Shown: in pieces, positions 48,601-62,560 of the stretch
How the letters are laid out: every line of letters starts with the position of its first letter
Position numbering within the stretch: position 1 is the stretch's first letter
NCBI RefSeq assembly: GCF_047495875.1
Contig: NC_092497.1
Span: 66,053,492 to 66,117,491 of the forward strand
DNA: 64,000 nt
Source of the DNA: Pithys albifrons albifrons
Taxonomy: Eukaryota > Chordata > Aves > Passeriformes > Thamnophilidae
Direction of reading: 5' to 3'
The notes under the pieces: generated by a model
Seen by the model: only the letters and a program-made list of their open reading frames with translations
The model's database searches: none
Told to the model about the DNA's origin: nothing
Program-made: the position numbers and the translations under genes

Positions 48601-51600
48601 ATCCATTACTTTTTAGTACCACCACTATGAGCTTATCAAAAATATCTGAATAGAAAGCACAGATTTAAAAAGTGACTTAAAGAAATTAGAAAGGTTAAGT
48701 CTCTTTTGAGATGCAGCAGTTACATTATATGGATGCATATAACAAAACTTATTTTGGAGCAGAGATTTCCCACAGACACCCAGGTTTACAGCAAGTTGTT
48801 TTATTTGGCTTATCAAGGGTAAGCATACAGTCAGCTAGCATGAAAATCTGAACTTCTGCCATATCCATGTGATTTTCAGTAAAATTTGCTTTTACACCTC
48901 CTGAGTTCTGTAGCGGAGGATGAAGTACAGTTATTCACAGCAAACATCATCTGGAATGTCTGTTTACAATTTCTAAATGATTACTATTCTAGGATACTTG
49001 AAAAGGTCAAAAGATATTCAGCAGTAAATTCAGCCTTCTCTGTTTATTCTTGAGACTGCTATTCTTTCACCTCCACTGAGCCATATATGAGCTACAAGGG
49101 GGAACCTTAAGTTTAAGGTTGTTATTTACTCCTCGATATCATATGTTTCAAGTCCCTTTGCAAATATGCATTTTTAACTCTAAGAAGAGTTTTAAAGAAG
49201 GATGTACTTGGGGCAAGCCATGGACATTGATGAAAAAACATATGCTTGAGAAAGAGTTACTGAAGTGGTCATCTGTCTTTCACTCTTTGGAAATGACTTG
49301 GCAGCTGTACAACAACACCCTCATTATTGCAACATCAAATTTCTATGAATTTGTTGCTTTCTCTCTAGTGCTTATAATCTACTCCTGCACACCTGAGCTG
49401 TTTTCACTTGAAGTTCTCTCTGTGGTCCTGATTGGCAACCAGAGATATAATCTGCAGAACTCTAGCTTAGTCTGAGAGGTGCCTACAGTCAATTTATGGC
49501 CTACTTTTATGCCAAAATGAGTGCTGTAAAGCCTTTCGAAAATCCACTGTGAAAACAATACTGAGTGCATGCACATGCTATACACTGTAGGCCGTTAGGT
49601 GATACACATTTTTTATTATTCTAGAATATAATAGTGTGTCATGAAATAATAATGTCAGTATGGGTATTATGAAAAAAACTTGATTGAACTCAACGATGGC
49701 TAAAGCAAGTGGAAATTATTGAAGCTGCTGTTGTACTGCATATGTCTAACATAATCTCTGTGTGTTATTAAGAGCTTCTGAGGAAAAGCTTTGCTTTAAG
49801 TACCAAAAATCACTTCTCTGATTTGCCTCCAACTGTGTCAAAATGGTTCTTGATCAAACACCATATGAAGTTTGGAGGTTTTTTTGTGAGTTTCAATGCT
49901 ATCCACTGACAAAAGTATTCCTAGGCACATTTCGTAAAAAGATCTTTTTAGCACATGCAGAATACTTGTAGTCCTAAAGTATGTTTTGTTTACTTAAATT
50001 CAAAAATGTGAATAAAATATTGATAAAACAAGTGGTTTAAGGCCTCATAACCTTTTCAAATCTGATCTTGGAAAGATGTTCACAGGCTGTTGGTGAGGAA
50101 ACATTTAAAACTCCAGAAACAGCTGAAAAAGCCCGGGACCTAAAATGAGTTATATTGTCTAGGAAAGTTGAAAGAGAAGTCAGTTTAGCATTAGAGTAAT
50201 TTCTGTGTAGAATCTTCCTGCACACAATTTACTTTCTGCGGAGTGATGTGAAACCATGCAATAAACCTGTAGTCTGCTTGGCTGATGTTGCAGGTTCCAG
50301 TTTATGTCAGCTTTGATGGCTGCACTTAAAACATTTTGATAACATGACATTCCCCAATGTCCAAATACAGCTGAAGCAGAGTGCACCAGCTGTTGCTTTG
50401 ACTGGTGATCAAGAATCTCCCAGATAAAGGCAATCTCATGTAAATCTGCCATGAAAATGGAAATCCTCTCATGTGAAGCTATATTTTTCCAATTACATTG
50501 CTATATAAAGAAAAGTAAAAAAAACAAACAAACATGAAAACACACATGATGCCCTGAAACTGAAGAAAACCCTAGTCCCTCCATTAGGATGGTGTCCTAT
50601 CTTTCTGATTTAATTGTTCTGCCAGCTAAATCATCAAAAGTTTCAAGAGCAGACACATTTTTTAAAGTTTAGTATATTTGTAGAAAGTCTGCTCATGGAA
50701 GATTATTTTCTCTCACCTTCCACAAATTGCTGTTCTTTCCCTTGACTCCTTGGTTGCATAAAGTTTATGTGGGCAGATGTTCCCAGAATTCCCCTCTCTG
50801 CATGGGACCTCTTTACAACCCCAGCAGGCAGCCAGATTTTGCAGTGCAACCTAAACACCAAGACTTAAACTGCAAGCAATCTGTTACACTCTAGCTAAGG
50901 AAATAAAAGTTCTGCAGCTGTCAAGGAGAGATGTATTAGTTTGGCCAAGCCTAAAATGCTTTGGGAGGTTTTCTGAAAATAAACATGCCAATCTTGCTCT
51001 GAGTCCTGTCGTATGGGTATATTTGAAAATGTATGGCTTTTGTTTCCAAATTTATTGCAGCCAACAGGTTGAATCAATTCAAAAGGACTTTTATTTTTTC
51101 CTAAGGGGCTGGGGAGTTCATTAGAAGTAATTGCACATATACTCTGCTGGAGTTAACAAATGCTCAGCAAGCTATTATAGTGGGTAACAGTAGTCTATAG
51201 TAATTTAAGGATACTGAACAGCCCTAAGATTAACATAGTCATTGATCTTAAAATTAGAAATTTCATTCTATTTTTAAAGCTATTTCTCAATAAATTGTCA
51301 TTTAGACTGAACCATTTGGCTCTGCATACGTTCCTTGTATTGGTAGATGAGTCAAAACAGCACACCAGTTTGAATCAGGCTCTTCACCCTTTCCTTCCGA
51401 ACAATATATCTATTTCCTTTCTGGCAATATTCAAATTCTGAATTTTAAACTTGCTATCTATCTTGTCATCAGCAAGAAGTTGAGAACATGTTAAACCATC
51501 ATTTTAATCTCAAGCTTGACTTAAATATCTTCTTGTTTCTGTGTCCCTGATCAAGGATCGTTCTAAGAACCATAACCAGGAATTGTTCAGAACAACATGA

Positions 51601-54600
51601 ATGAAAGGTTATCATAGTAGAGGTAAAGTCTTGTGGACACATTTAGGATATCAGCTGTGGCTGTAAATGGAAAGGTTGCTCTCCTTTCAGGCCTTTTCAA
51701 TCCTGTCAATACCTGGTAGATGTCTTCTGCCCACTAACTCACAAACAATAAATATACTGATTGAAAGCTTCAGGTAATCCCAATCATTGAAAGATATTGT
51801 AAAATGAAATTCTTGTTCTTGTAGGCAAAATATAAATGTGCTATTTTAGTAAGCTCATTGCTGACAACTCCTCTGTCCCCAGTGCTCCCCTCATCTATAG
51901 CAGAGTTTTCATTTATAGCAGCTTAGAATTTGTTTGTTTTTTTTTGGCAAATTCTGTATGCAAAAGCATGCATCTCGGCACAGTGACAGTCTTTTCTTTC
52001 AGCTAGGTATGTTTTCTTAAATTTTCCCTTCTTTTTCTCATTCCCCTTCTGCATTGCTTGAAGAAATACAAGGATATTCTTTTTGTTTGCTTCTGTACTT
52101 TTCTTGCCAATTTTCTTCATCTGTAGATTATCATTCTCTTTCTTTGTGGAAAAAATCACCCATAGAAGTGTTCTTTTCATTTGCTTAATATCTATTTGTT
52201 TTCAGAGATTTGTGAATTTACATAAGAGCTTGTAATTAAGAGTATTCTGTGTCATAAACTCAATATATTTCATAAAGCTCGTATCTGTTTCCTAGGATTA
52301 ACATAGGAAAATGACATCACAGGTTATTTTCCACTAACCAGTGACATTCTTACTCTGCAACAAAACCTCCCTTTTTCTGGAGAGAAAGATTATTACTCTG
52401 GTAAACTAGTATGTTAGACCCTTGTTTGGTGCAAGCAAGTGACAAAACTTTTCCAGAAAAAGTTGCCTCAGAAATTCTCCACCTTAAGTTTTCTTCTACA
52501 AAAGATTCAGTTTTTCTTAAAGGCCTTGTTTTCTCTCATTTATGTTGTTTTCCTGGTTTTTGAGGAAATTTCCCTTTCATCTAGTCAGGTAAGGCTTCTT
52601 CTTAACAGTTTAGACTTGATATTTCCAACTGCAACACACTCCCTAATATATTTCCTGTAATTCCATTCACTCAATGGAAAAAGAGAAGCAATACATTTCT
52701 TCATCTAGTGTGTTGTCTAGAGAGAAAGAAGTCTTATGCCCTACATTTTTGAATTACCTTATTTTAAATGTAATTTTGTGATTAAAGCAATAATGAGAGG
52801 TAGGAGATATTTTATAGAAAACATTCTGAAAAAAACACGTTTCTCAAAATCCATTTTTTCGACATCCTTGAAATTCTCTTAGACATGTGTTCCTTTGAAC
52901 TCATTTATTTAAGGATTATACTTGCATTTTGTGGTACTCTGTGTGGCAATTTTTCCTCAGAAACTGAATTAATATCTTACATGTTTACCCCTTCCTTAAT
53001 GTGAAACTTTTGCTGAGAAGACACTCTTTTTTAGAAGGTAAAATGTGAGAACTTGTGTTGCTGGACTTGCACAGTGCTTCCTTCACCATAATTATTATGC
53101 TAATTATTCCCTGCTGTCGGGCCATCAATTATATCAAGATCAGACCAAAATAACCTGTAAACAAACAAAGAAAAAAAGAAAATAAAAGGAAAAGTCTTCT
53201 AGCACCTCCTCTCTGTAGTCCTTGTGGCTACTTTGAATTCTACATTGAATATCACTGAAGCTGTGCCTTTCCCATGAGGGTTGGGCACTCAATGTAGCAG
53301 CTGAAATAGAAACCAACCTTTAAAAATGAGATAAAGGAAAAGCCAAGCTGGGCCATATCCATTTAGCTGTTCTCATTTGTTGGAATGTTCAGTCATGTTG
53401 TGTTGGGAGATACGGGTTTTCAAGCTGGTTTATCACATCAGGGTTGTGGTGTTTCGTGTTTCTGTCAGCATGTAATTGGACATTGCCAGTAGCACTTACA
53501 GTTACTTGGTGCAGATGATGCCCCAAATCACTGCTTGTAATCTGACACATCTCAAAGGGCTTTCTAACTATTTGTTTGGAGACAGCTGGCTAGGTTAGCT
53601 TGACCCACTGAACTACTTTATCTCTAAAAGGTGCTTGAAGGATTAGCGACAGCAGTAGGCTAGTGTTATCCTTCAGACATCATAGGCCGTAGGTGTCTCA
53701 GTATGTAACTTTGAATGTGGCTGCCCAGAATACTCTGTCAGGTAAGAAAGGTCTTGAACTATCAGCTATCAGAAACAGTCACGGACTAACTCTTCCTTCT
53801 ATTCTCTGTAGAGTCTAAGCTGTATTGGTTATATCCTTATTTAACACAGCCTTTTCAAAAACTTTTGGCTCCAATTTACTACCAGTTCCTAACACAGCAA
53901 GTTCCTTGTTCAATTCTAGGCATAGTTAGATGTCTGCTTGTGTTAGATGAGATGACAGGTATGTTTCCCATTCAAAATTGATAGATGTAAATACGTGCTA
54001 CCAGCCACTACTTACTACATCAGGCAGTTTCTCATGGATAGTTATAAGCAGGCAGGCCAATTCAATTCTCTTTACGAGTGCTATGCTACTTACAGGCATG
54101 TCATGTTGTCACTTTACATGACAGTCTTTTTATGTTTCTAGTTGGTGTGCTGACAATTAAGCTGTGGTACTGTTCTAAAAACTTGTCAGATATTCAAGGC
54201 TTGATACTGTTTCACTTTTTGCACACAGACTTTTGTTATTAGTTTGCCTAAAATCCATCATAAAACCAACAAAGAACAAATATCCATATATCTAACACTC
54301 ACTAAGAAATATATTCTTGTTTCAGATCTATATACCTGCCATTCCTCTTACAGGTCACTGCAGCAAGACCATTATAATGTTCTGTGATGTCAGAAGTATT
54401 CACTGATGCACTTCTTTTTGCTACAGACTTGTTTCAAACTGTTTCATGCACCACTCTTAGTTCTCACATTGCTTAGGAAGTGTTAAGTTCCTTTTATCAA
54501 ATCACTGTACACCACAAACTCACACCAAATACAAGAGCAAATGATATTTGAAACCTAAGGAGTGGAGAGGGAAATGCAACTTTTTGAATTCTGTTTGAAT

Positions 54601-57600
54601 AGAGGCCTGTACAACAGAAAATGAAGAAGGTGGCAATGATGGCTGAGAGAATGAGCAGTAAGCCATAAGCAACCAGACAAACCACACGTGGAGTTACAGC
54701 AAAGGGAATGCTCAGAGTGCTGTGCAATGGCTGTCATGACATTTGAAATTGTGATTAAGGTAACAATCTCTGTTTCTTGATTCCTTCAGAATTCAGAGAA
54801 ATGGGATGCTGTGTTCTTTTCAGATAACGGTGTATGCTTCTCAGTGGAAAGATGCATTAATCATTTTCACTTTCCCCTGCAAACTAGTCATGGAAGCCCA
54901 CTCTGACCAGCTGTGCAGGACAGAGGGGTTATCATTATTGAACATCTCACATTGAAAGCCTGCTATACTGGGCACTGTGCACAAGCAAGAAAGAGTCCTG
55001 TTAATCTGATCTTCAAAGCTAGAAAAATGTTTTGCCCAAGTCATGCACTATGTTGTCGTGAGCAACAGAATCCATGCAGTTACTTGCCCTGCAGAAACCT
55101 GAGATTTCTTTTCATTTTCTCCATGCGCGGTACTAGCTTTTATTTCACCTTGAGAAGGCTTTCTCTTGGTCCTGCTTATTCCTCAACAAATGTAAAAGGT
55201 CTTACAGGCAATTTTTTATCTTTCATGGCTTTTTTCATTGTTACAAGTTCAATCACTAAACAGTTCCTACAGGAGGCACATTTAGCAATAATCTATACCT
55301 TGTTACAGATATTTTTCAGAGTGGTAGATCATCTGTTTGGGAGGATAAATGCCAAGAGGTGACAGAGCTTGATGGTCTTAGAATGCAACAGATATCTGAA
55401 TACCTCAGACTGAGAGGATCTGCCCCAAACTTTCCATATCCTGAGGTCACAGGGACTGTGTCATGTTTTTTTTTCAATGGTATTTTTAACAGGAAAGGCT
55501 CTATGGACTGAAGAAAAAGGAATGGTGATTGTTTGGTGCAGTGATGTGTCCCAAAGTCTGAATGTTTATTTTATAATTAACTGGAATATCCAGAACACCA
55601 CATATTTCACAGATGCCAGGAAGGCAAGTTTTCATTTGACATTTTGTCAAGTTTTTTTTTCCCTGAGTCTGTTTTAGCAACTGCTCATAGAGGGTCGTGG
55701 AAATGGAAACTAAGCATCTCACACATTTTAGAAAACAAAGTTTTACTTGACTTTTTTAGTAATCCTTTTTGATGGCTCTTACATTACTCAAATTATAGCC
55801 TTCCTCTGGATGTATTCCTGTAGTGACCCTTGAGTCTGGTGTATTTTAATTCTCTCCCTCTGAAGCAGGTGTAGTTATGTGAATGGTTACTTTTACTCCC
55901 TAGGAAAACATGCTGTTTTCTCCAGTTTTTATCAGTATGGGGCAATATTTCTGAGCTGGTGTAATATTTTAAATTACCAGACCCGTTTTGCATTGATTGG
56001 TCACTAAATAAACCCAAACAAAATCCATCTATACCAGAGCTGGACAATTCAGAGTCATTAATCAAAGTGTATTTCTGTTACCGTTTTACTGCCTCACCCT
56101 GCTATTAACTTGTCACAGCTGGGTTGCTTTTATGTTTTCACATACTGTGTGATGGATTAAACTAGTTAGCTGGCTAGATAGATTATATGCATTAACACTT
56201 AACAGCTTTGCTCAAGCACTGGATAGGCATAAGGCTTGCCTTATATAAAGATTTGAAAGATCTGATTTGCTGAGTTTTATTTTGTGTTCATTCTTTTCTC
56301 TGGCCATGGAAAAATAATGAAAATAAAGGGACATTGAACTGAATCATGTGACTGTATTTCTCTGAAGGTTCTTACTGAAGTTTAATGGACAGTATCAGTG
56401 AGCTTCTGCTCATTTCCTTATTTTCTTATTTTTAGCAACATTACTTATAAATTCCTGAAGCAACTTAATTCAATTTGGTGTCAGTTTGCTGCTTCTCATT
56501 ATTTTCAGGAGATTGGCAGCATTTTCACTCTTCAGTTTGTTGATTATGCTACCTTGCTTTGCACTGCTTAATCATCCACTGATGTGGAATCTTTCTGGAT
56601 GAAGTAATGAAAGGCTAAAATTTATGATCCTAGGAACTTTACAGATGACAGCTATGGAAAATGTCACACAATAACTAGTCACATGCACACCTCTAGCTGT
56701 TTTTATTCTACCCCACATATATTGGTTGTGATTTAAATATTTGTTTTGAACTGATATTTTGTACTCAGGCTTTCTGTGTTTGTCAGGACTGCCTATATTT
56801 TATTTTGTCAGTGACAGTCATCATCTTCATGGTTTCAACCCAACATACAAGTGCCTTTGCAAGAGCTGATCCCACAGTGCCCATCCTTCTCAGGAATGGT
56901 GGGGTATTAGGGGGTTTTCCACCAGACCTCAGGGTGTCCAGTACAAAAACTGTAAACATCCTCCCATCAGACAACCATACACTGGCTAATGCAACAGTAC
57001 ACTGATTAAGTTCCATTCATTGTAAATGCAGGAGGTAGCAAGTGTTTGTAACACAGTACATACTGTACTTCTGGAAATTTGATGCTTCCTTTTAGTTCAG
57101 ATGGCCATACGGATACATCCTGTGGTATTTAGATTTAGAAATTGGTCTGAAAAGGTAGGTAGCCAGAGCTATAAAGCAGAATTAGCAACATGTTAAACCA
57201 AATACTACAATATGATTTTACCTCAACATTGAAAAGGCAATGCTTAGAAAAGAAGCCACAGAGTACAGGGTGCTAGGGTGATTAGCTCTGCTTATTTTTA
57301 ATTTCTGAGGTGTGGTACCTGCACCACTGATTGGTTTTGCTGTAATCCATACTCTCTTAAGCAGCTCCACTCTTACGTGCAGCTTCTTTAGGTTGTTACA
57401 TAGCTGTATGTGAACATGTGTGTGACTGGCCCTTGGGCTTCTAGCATCATCCATTCCTGGGCTTTCCAGACCTCTCCAGTCTCAGGGCCCACCGCTGTGT
57501 CTCTGACAGGTTGTTTACTGTAGACTGGCTTAGTTTCAGGTCGCTGGGACTTTACACAATTGGACTTTTAATTATCTCTGCATGTGGCACACATAATATT

Positions 57601-58826
57601 TTGTAACTTCCTGATGTTAAAAGCAGTCTAATTGCAGCTGTGTTGTTGGAATGCGCTGCAGATTCTTTCTTTGTAGGTTATAATAATACCGTACAATTTC
57701 TGAACTGTATTTATTGTTGCACTTGAGGACAAGCAGGTGGAGTACTCTTAGAGCCATTGCATAATGAATGCTCAGTAAAACACCAGACTGAACAACACTT
57801 ATTTCATATCTGCCATCAGAGAGAGCTACGAAGGAGTCCTGCATAGGTGGAAATATTTGAAGCATATATGTGAAGGGATGGTTGTCTCTCACGTAGGGTG
57901 ATTGACACTAAGTCAGTGTAATAGTAATGAAGTATACATGGTGAGAGTGAAAAAGCATTTGTTAAAGCAAGCACCTACTTAATTGTGGTAGAAGAGATTA
58001 TGGTTAACATGAAAGTGGTGGTTTAAAGATGGAGTTATACTATTTTCTGTGCTAAAAGACAAACATAATTACGAGAAGAAGGTAGTAGAAAATCTGTAAA
58101 TACCTGTTCAGGGTGATGACAGCCTCAGAGTAGACAATGGAGCCAATAATGTGTCTGCGTATCTTACAAAATCAATAGAATATGGGTGGTTGAGAGTATT
58201 TGAAGGCAAAAGTTGCTGACTGAGGTTTTCAAAGTAAAGAAAAAAAGAGGAACAACAGGCAAGTACAAAGTTACAATGACACATCAAAAACGTCATATTT
58301 AACTTTCTGTGAGGCTGTCAACACAGCATTTCTTAAGAAGATTCACAAAAGCCAACACATGAAATATGGAGGGCATACAGAAGAGCTTCATCAGCGTTAA
58401 AGAAGACGGAAAAAATAGTGTCTTGGATATTCTGTGTCATAAAACATTGTCTAATATAACACAGATGTGAATTTCTGAAAGAAAAGCCAGGATCAGATCC
58501 AGTCTGATCCAATGTGATGCACCGATGTTAGGACTAGTGATGTGATGATGAATCTGCTCTGTTGATCTGGATGAACGTGCATTACTATAACTGCTATCTC
58601 AGTGTTTATTTTACAATTCTTGTGATGTTCTGATACACATTTTGAGGATCCTATCAGCTGGAATTATATTGTAGCATGACAAATAAACACAAGAATTTAA
58701 TGAAAAACTTTGGGTTTTTGCTCATAAATCTTACAAAAAAACCAAAAATATTTTTAAAAGGAACTATGCAAAATAGGTATTTGGAGATTGGAGAAATAGT
58801 ATTGTTCCTTTAAAAAAATACCTAGC
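48601..58826. other. 10.2 kb of AT-rich unique sequence, the largest repeat-poor block
   Basis: No retroelement is recognised. A few stretches have a less AT-rich, more structured look (50040-50460, 53480-53720, 56800-57010), but none shows a convincing exon. A weak candidate exon on the minus strand near 58102-58160 is discussed under findings. The block could be an intron of a large gene or conserved regulatory sequence. Confidence 0.5.
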
Positions 58827-59433
58827 TGTCGTAGTTTTGGTCTTAGTTTTAGCTAGATCTCAGTTTGGCAGGCCCAGATAGAGTGATGTAGATAGAAGGG
58901 GACAAGCATCACATGACTTAAGCAACCAAGGAGATATTTCAGATCATCTGACATCACTGAAAATATGAAAAGAGAGGGAGATCAAGTTTCTGCCTCTTTT
59001 TTTCCCCTTTGCTTTGGATCTGTGAGGATGCACTGCCCTGCCTCTACTGAGATTAGGCCTTGCTGCCATCCCCTATTGTGTTATCTAGGGAGATGAACAT
59101 TTCTTGTTAATTTTTCTCCTCTCTTGCTGTGAGTTTTCTCTGGAAGTGCTTTTTTCTGGGGGTGGGGGGTGGGGGGGTGGGCTTGGGTGGTTGGAATCTG
59201 TATTGTTTGATTGGGTGACTTTGTGGAGTTATTATTTCTTTTCACATTTGTATACATATATACTATATCATATTCTGTTTTTAATTTTTCTTTCTTTGGT
59301 GTAAATATAAAAACCTTGCCATTTTAAAGTCTTCTAGTTTTTTACTCTCTCTGTCTCCTTCCTCCCTCTCCAAGGGGAGAAGACTCTGACAGAATATTAG
59401 GCACTTGGCATTTTGCCAAGTTAAACCAAAACA
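58827..59433 (+). mobile_element. Family B LTR (607 bp), plus strand
   Basis: Begins TGTCGTAGTTTTGGTC and ends TTGGCATTTTGCCAAG...CAAAACA. In reverse complement it aligns with the copies at 14344 and 23047 through the shared TTGGCAAAATGCCAA start, the GGGAGGAAGG block and the long AT-rich middle. A TCTGACATCACTG element (about 58949) matches the TGACATCAT of the other copies. It contains a G-rich run at 59158-59190. Flanks CTAGC and TAACC do not form a clear duplication. Confidence 0.78.
59158..59190 (+). repeat. G-rich run capable of G-quadruplex
   Basis: At least five runs of three or more G, including blocks of five, six and seven, separated by single T bases or short loops. This meets the usual four-run quadruplex pattern. 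It lies in the transcribed strand sense of the family B LTR. Confidence 0.8.
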
Positions 59434-62140
59434 TAACCATACACCTTCTTCTTGTGAAATGCCTTTCTCAATACAAATTAGTGGTACAATGGCAAATCAT
59501 AAACTATTAGAATAATAAAATTTTTGTCAGATGCCTGATTATATAGGTATTCATTCCTGATTGAAGGATTTTATACTTTATTCCTGAGAGATAGAAGCAA
59601 TTTGGATTTAGGAATTAAATTGCCAAGTAGTAACACAAAGAGTAGCCATCAAGTTTGTGTTTGGCTTTGTTTCACCTAATTTCCTTCTATTATTATATTA
59701 TTATTTTTTTTAAAGGGATGCTTTTAGAAATGGATAGAATAAGGAGGTAATTTTCCCAAGTCCTTCTCATAGAAGTGAGAACTACATAGAAGGAAATGGT
59801 TAAATCCTAGACTCTTGTTTGGGCTGTTCTCTCATTTCAAGGACATGATATGCTGTGACAGACACCTTTCATCTTTTGAGAAGTTGTTTAGTCTTGTCAT
59901 TTTGGAGGAAGTTGGGATCTTCTCTCGTTTCTCCCTTAACAGAGTAGGGGCTCAGAAGTGGATGAGGAAATGTACTCCATGGAGGCACTTTTCTGTTGAT
60001 CCTTTCAGTAGAGCTACTACTGGAGGTGTAAATGCAGAAACGTGCATTCTTAGGGTAGCAATAGATTGCCATCGCCTGAGAGTAAGGAGGAACCAGAGTA
60101 CAAATTTGTTTCTAGTGGGATTCTAAGATACATGATATCTCTGTGAGGCTATAGCTCTAATATTAAGCTGCAACTGACAGCATCTCTGTTCTTGTTACAA
60201 GCAGTTCTGGATTGCTGTTTATGTACATAACTTTCATGACAATCTCCTTTATAACTCTCACCACTTTTACAAGCAATTATGTGAATGAAAATTAGTATCT
60301 AGTAACAATGCCTGGAGCAAGAGATATTACTAAAACACTGTGCAAACACAGTATGAAAGGAAACAGCAATTTCTGCCCAGCACCACCCTCAGAACTCACT
60401 ATCTTTTGAAGAAAGTATAACTACTCTCGCAAATGGTCTGATGATTTAGTGATGTAGATTAATGTCCACTGGAGGCTAGAGTGCGATCCTTGAACCTGTG
60501 TGCAGTTGCTTCATAAGCCAAAAATTCTAGTTCCCTGTGCCTGAATTGTAAGGTATGTGTGACAATATTTTAACCCACTGCGCTACCAGTATGCCAGATA
60601 TTATTGCTTTCTCCTGAACTCTTTGATACTGTCGTAGTGACTGCCACCTCCTTGGCAGTGTAGGGAGAATGCAGGCATAGAAGTAGCCAGGTAAAACAGT
60701 TGAGCAGCTACTCTGTGTAGAAAGAAAAGAACCCTTTATTAAAGGCCTATCCTCATAAAAGGGCTAAAATTTCATTAAATGAATCTTTTTTCAGGGAATT
60801 TAAAGAGAATATATCATAGTTCCACCCACATCAGTGGTCTAGCTCTAGAGATCTTCACTGCCTTCTGTGGTTTGTAAGTGGGCTTATGAGCAAATGTTTT
60901 TCCTAAGAGATCACATGGCTGGGTGTATCCTTCTAACTTATTATTCATTATCTCTTACGATTCTTCAGCAAAGACAGTAATTTTCATCCCCAAAAATAAC
61001 AAGCAGAGCAGCACATCCAGTTATGCTACACTGACAGGTTGTCAAGAAAATGAAAGGAAATGGTTTGAGTAGTCCTTCAGGGGATAAAGAGTTACTAAGC
61101 TACCCACTAGAAACTGTGATTTAGTCATCTGGGGTGGTTTTATTTCTTTTTCTTCTGTCGGTTTAACTACATAAATCTCTGCTTTATTGCTAGAGAAAGA
61201 CATCTGAGAAATCTGGAACTGCTTTTGCCATGGTCAGAGTTTGTGGACTCCTATGCTGACAAGTGCTGGAGTAAAGAAAGAAGCAGTAATATTAGCTGTG
61301 TCCTTATATGCTCAGGGTTTTGAGCATGTCTGTTTTTAGATTGCCATGCAAAAAGGTGGGTGACCTACTTGGTGACATTTGTGAGTGTACAGTTATAAAA
61401 ACAGGATGCCTCTTGCATTTTCATTTCCTCTCTGAATTTCTGTTTGAAAGCTTTTCTTCAGGGCTCAGGTAACTTAAAATGTTAATTAAAATAGACTGGA
61501 TGAGTTGCAAAGGGAGAGAAGTGAAAATTCACATGGTTTTACCCAGTATACATAGAAAAGATGTGGAAAATAGAGACTTGTGCTTCTCTTCTCTTAAATA
61601 GCCTAAATGAATCAGCTTCACTTTTACTACATGTGCATAATTCAGATAAGTGAAATGTTTATACTGCTACTCCCTCACAGTTGTGGAATGTCACTAAAGA
61701 TGTATGGAGGCCTACTGGTGTTTGCCTGGGAAATATAAACAAAAGTGTTCATGGATGTATTTAATTCCCATTTACAGAACTTTGAGTAAAATAAATTGTG
61801 GAGGACAGGGATTTATAGCATGATAATCACATACAGACAGTTCTCTACTGTATACTTCCAGTTAATAAGTTAATTTTCCAAGCGGATGTGAAGAACAACT
61901 TTGTGACTTCACAGTCCAGTCCCTTGCATGTTAAACTCACAGGCTGCAGATTACCATTACCATTAGCAGTGATGGGTGGTACAGAGCTTCACCCATGCCA
62001 GGGAGATGCGTCAGAAGGTACAGACGCTTTCAATCTACCATCTCATATAGGCAGTTTTATGCCCAACCCTGAATCAATACATGGGAAAACACTTGATAGA
62101 GCTCTACCTATTTTTATCCTTTTTAAGTGCTGCATTGTGC
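59434..62140. other. AT-rich unique sequence
   Basis: No recognised element or exon. A tRNA-like A-box string near 60572-60588 (minus) is noted under findings. Confidence 0.5.
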
Positions 62141-62560
62141 TGTGGTGGGTAAACGCTGACTTGATACCAGATGCCCAGTGAAGCCATTCTATCACTACTC
62201 CTTCTGGAGAGTAGAGAGAAAATATAATAAAAGGCTCATAAGTCAAGGCAAGGGCAGGAAGGATTCATACAGCAATTACTGTCATGTGCAAAACAATCTG
62301 AACTTCAGCAAATTATTTTAATTAATTGCCAATCAAAAGTCAGACTAGGATAATGAGGAATGAAAACAAATCTTAAAATACTTTCCCTAACCCCTTCTTT
62401 TTTCACAGAATCAGCTTTACTCCTGAGTTCTCTACCTCCTCCCCATCAGTGCCACAGGGGAATAGTAAATGAAGTCTTTGGTCAGCTCATTCCATGTTGT
62501 CTCTGTCATTCCTTCCTTCTCATGCTTTTCCTCTGCTTCAACAGGGAACTGTCTCTGTCT
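62141..62560 (-). mobile_element. Partial family A LTR (3' half), minus strand
   Basis: The left edge TGTGGTGGGTAAACGCTGAC is the reverse complement of the ACCACA end of the family. Landmarks follow in the same order as in the copy at 30837: CCATTCTATCACTACTCC, AGAGAAAATATAATAAAAGG, GCAATTACTGTCATGTGC, AATTGCCAATCAAAAGTCAG, and GAGTTCTCTACCTCCTCCCC. Homology fades after about 62560, before the CCTGCAGCCCATGG module array. The two overlapping plus-strand open frames here are incidental. Confidence 0.75.

Noticed and set aside
54913..55362. 149-codon plus-strand open frame
   Set aside because: No recognisable domain or start context, and no splice or promoter signal nearby that I can support.
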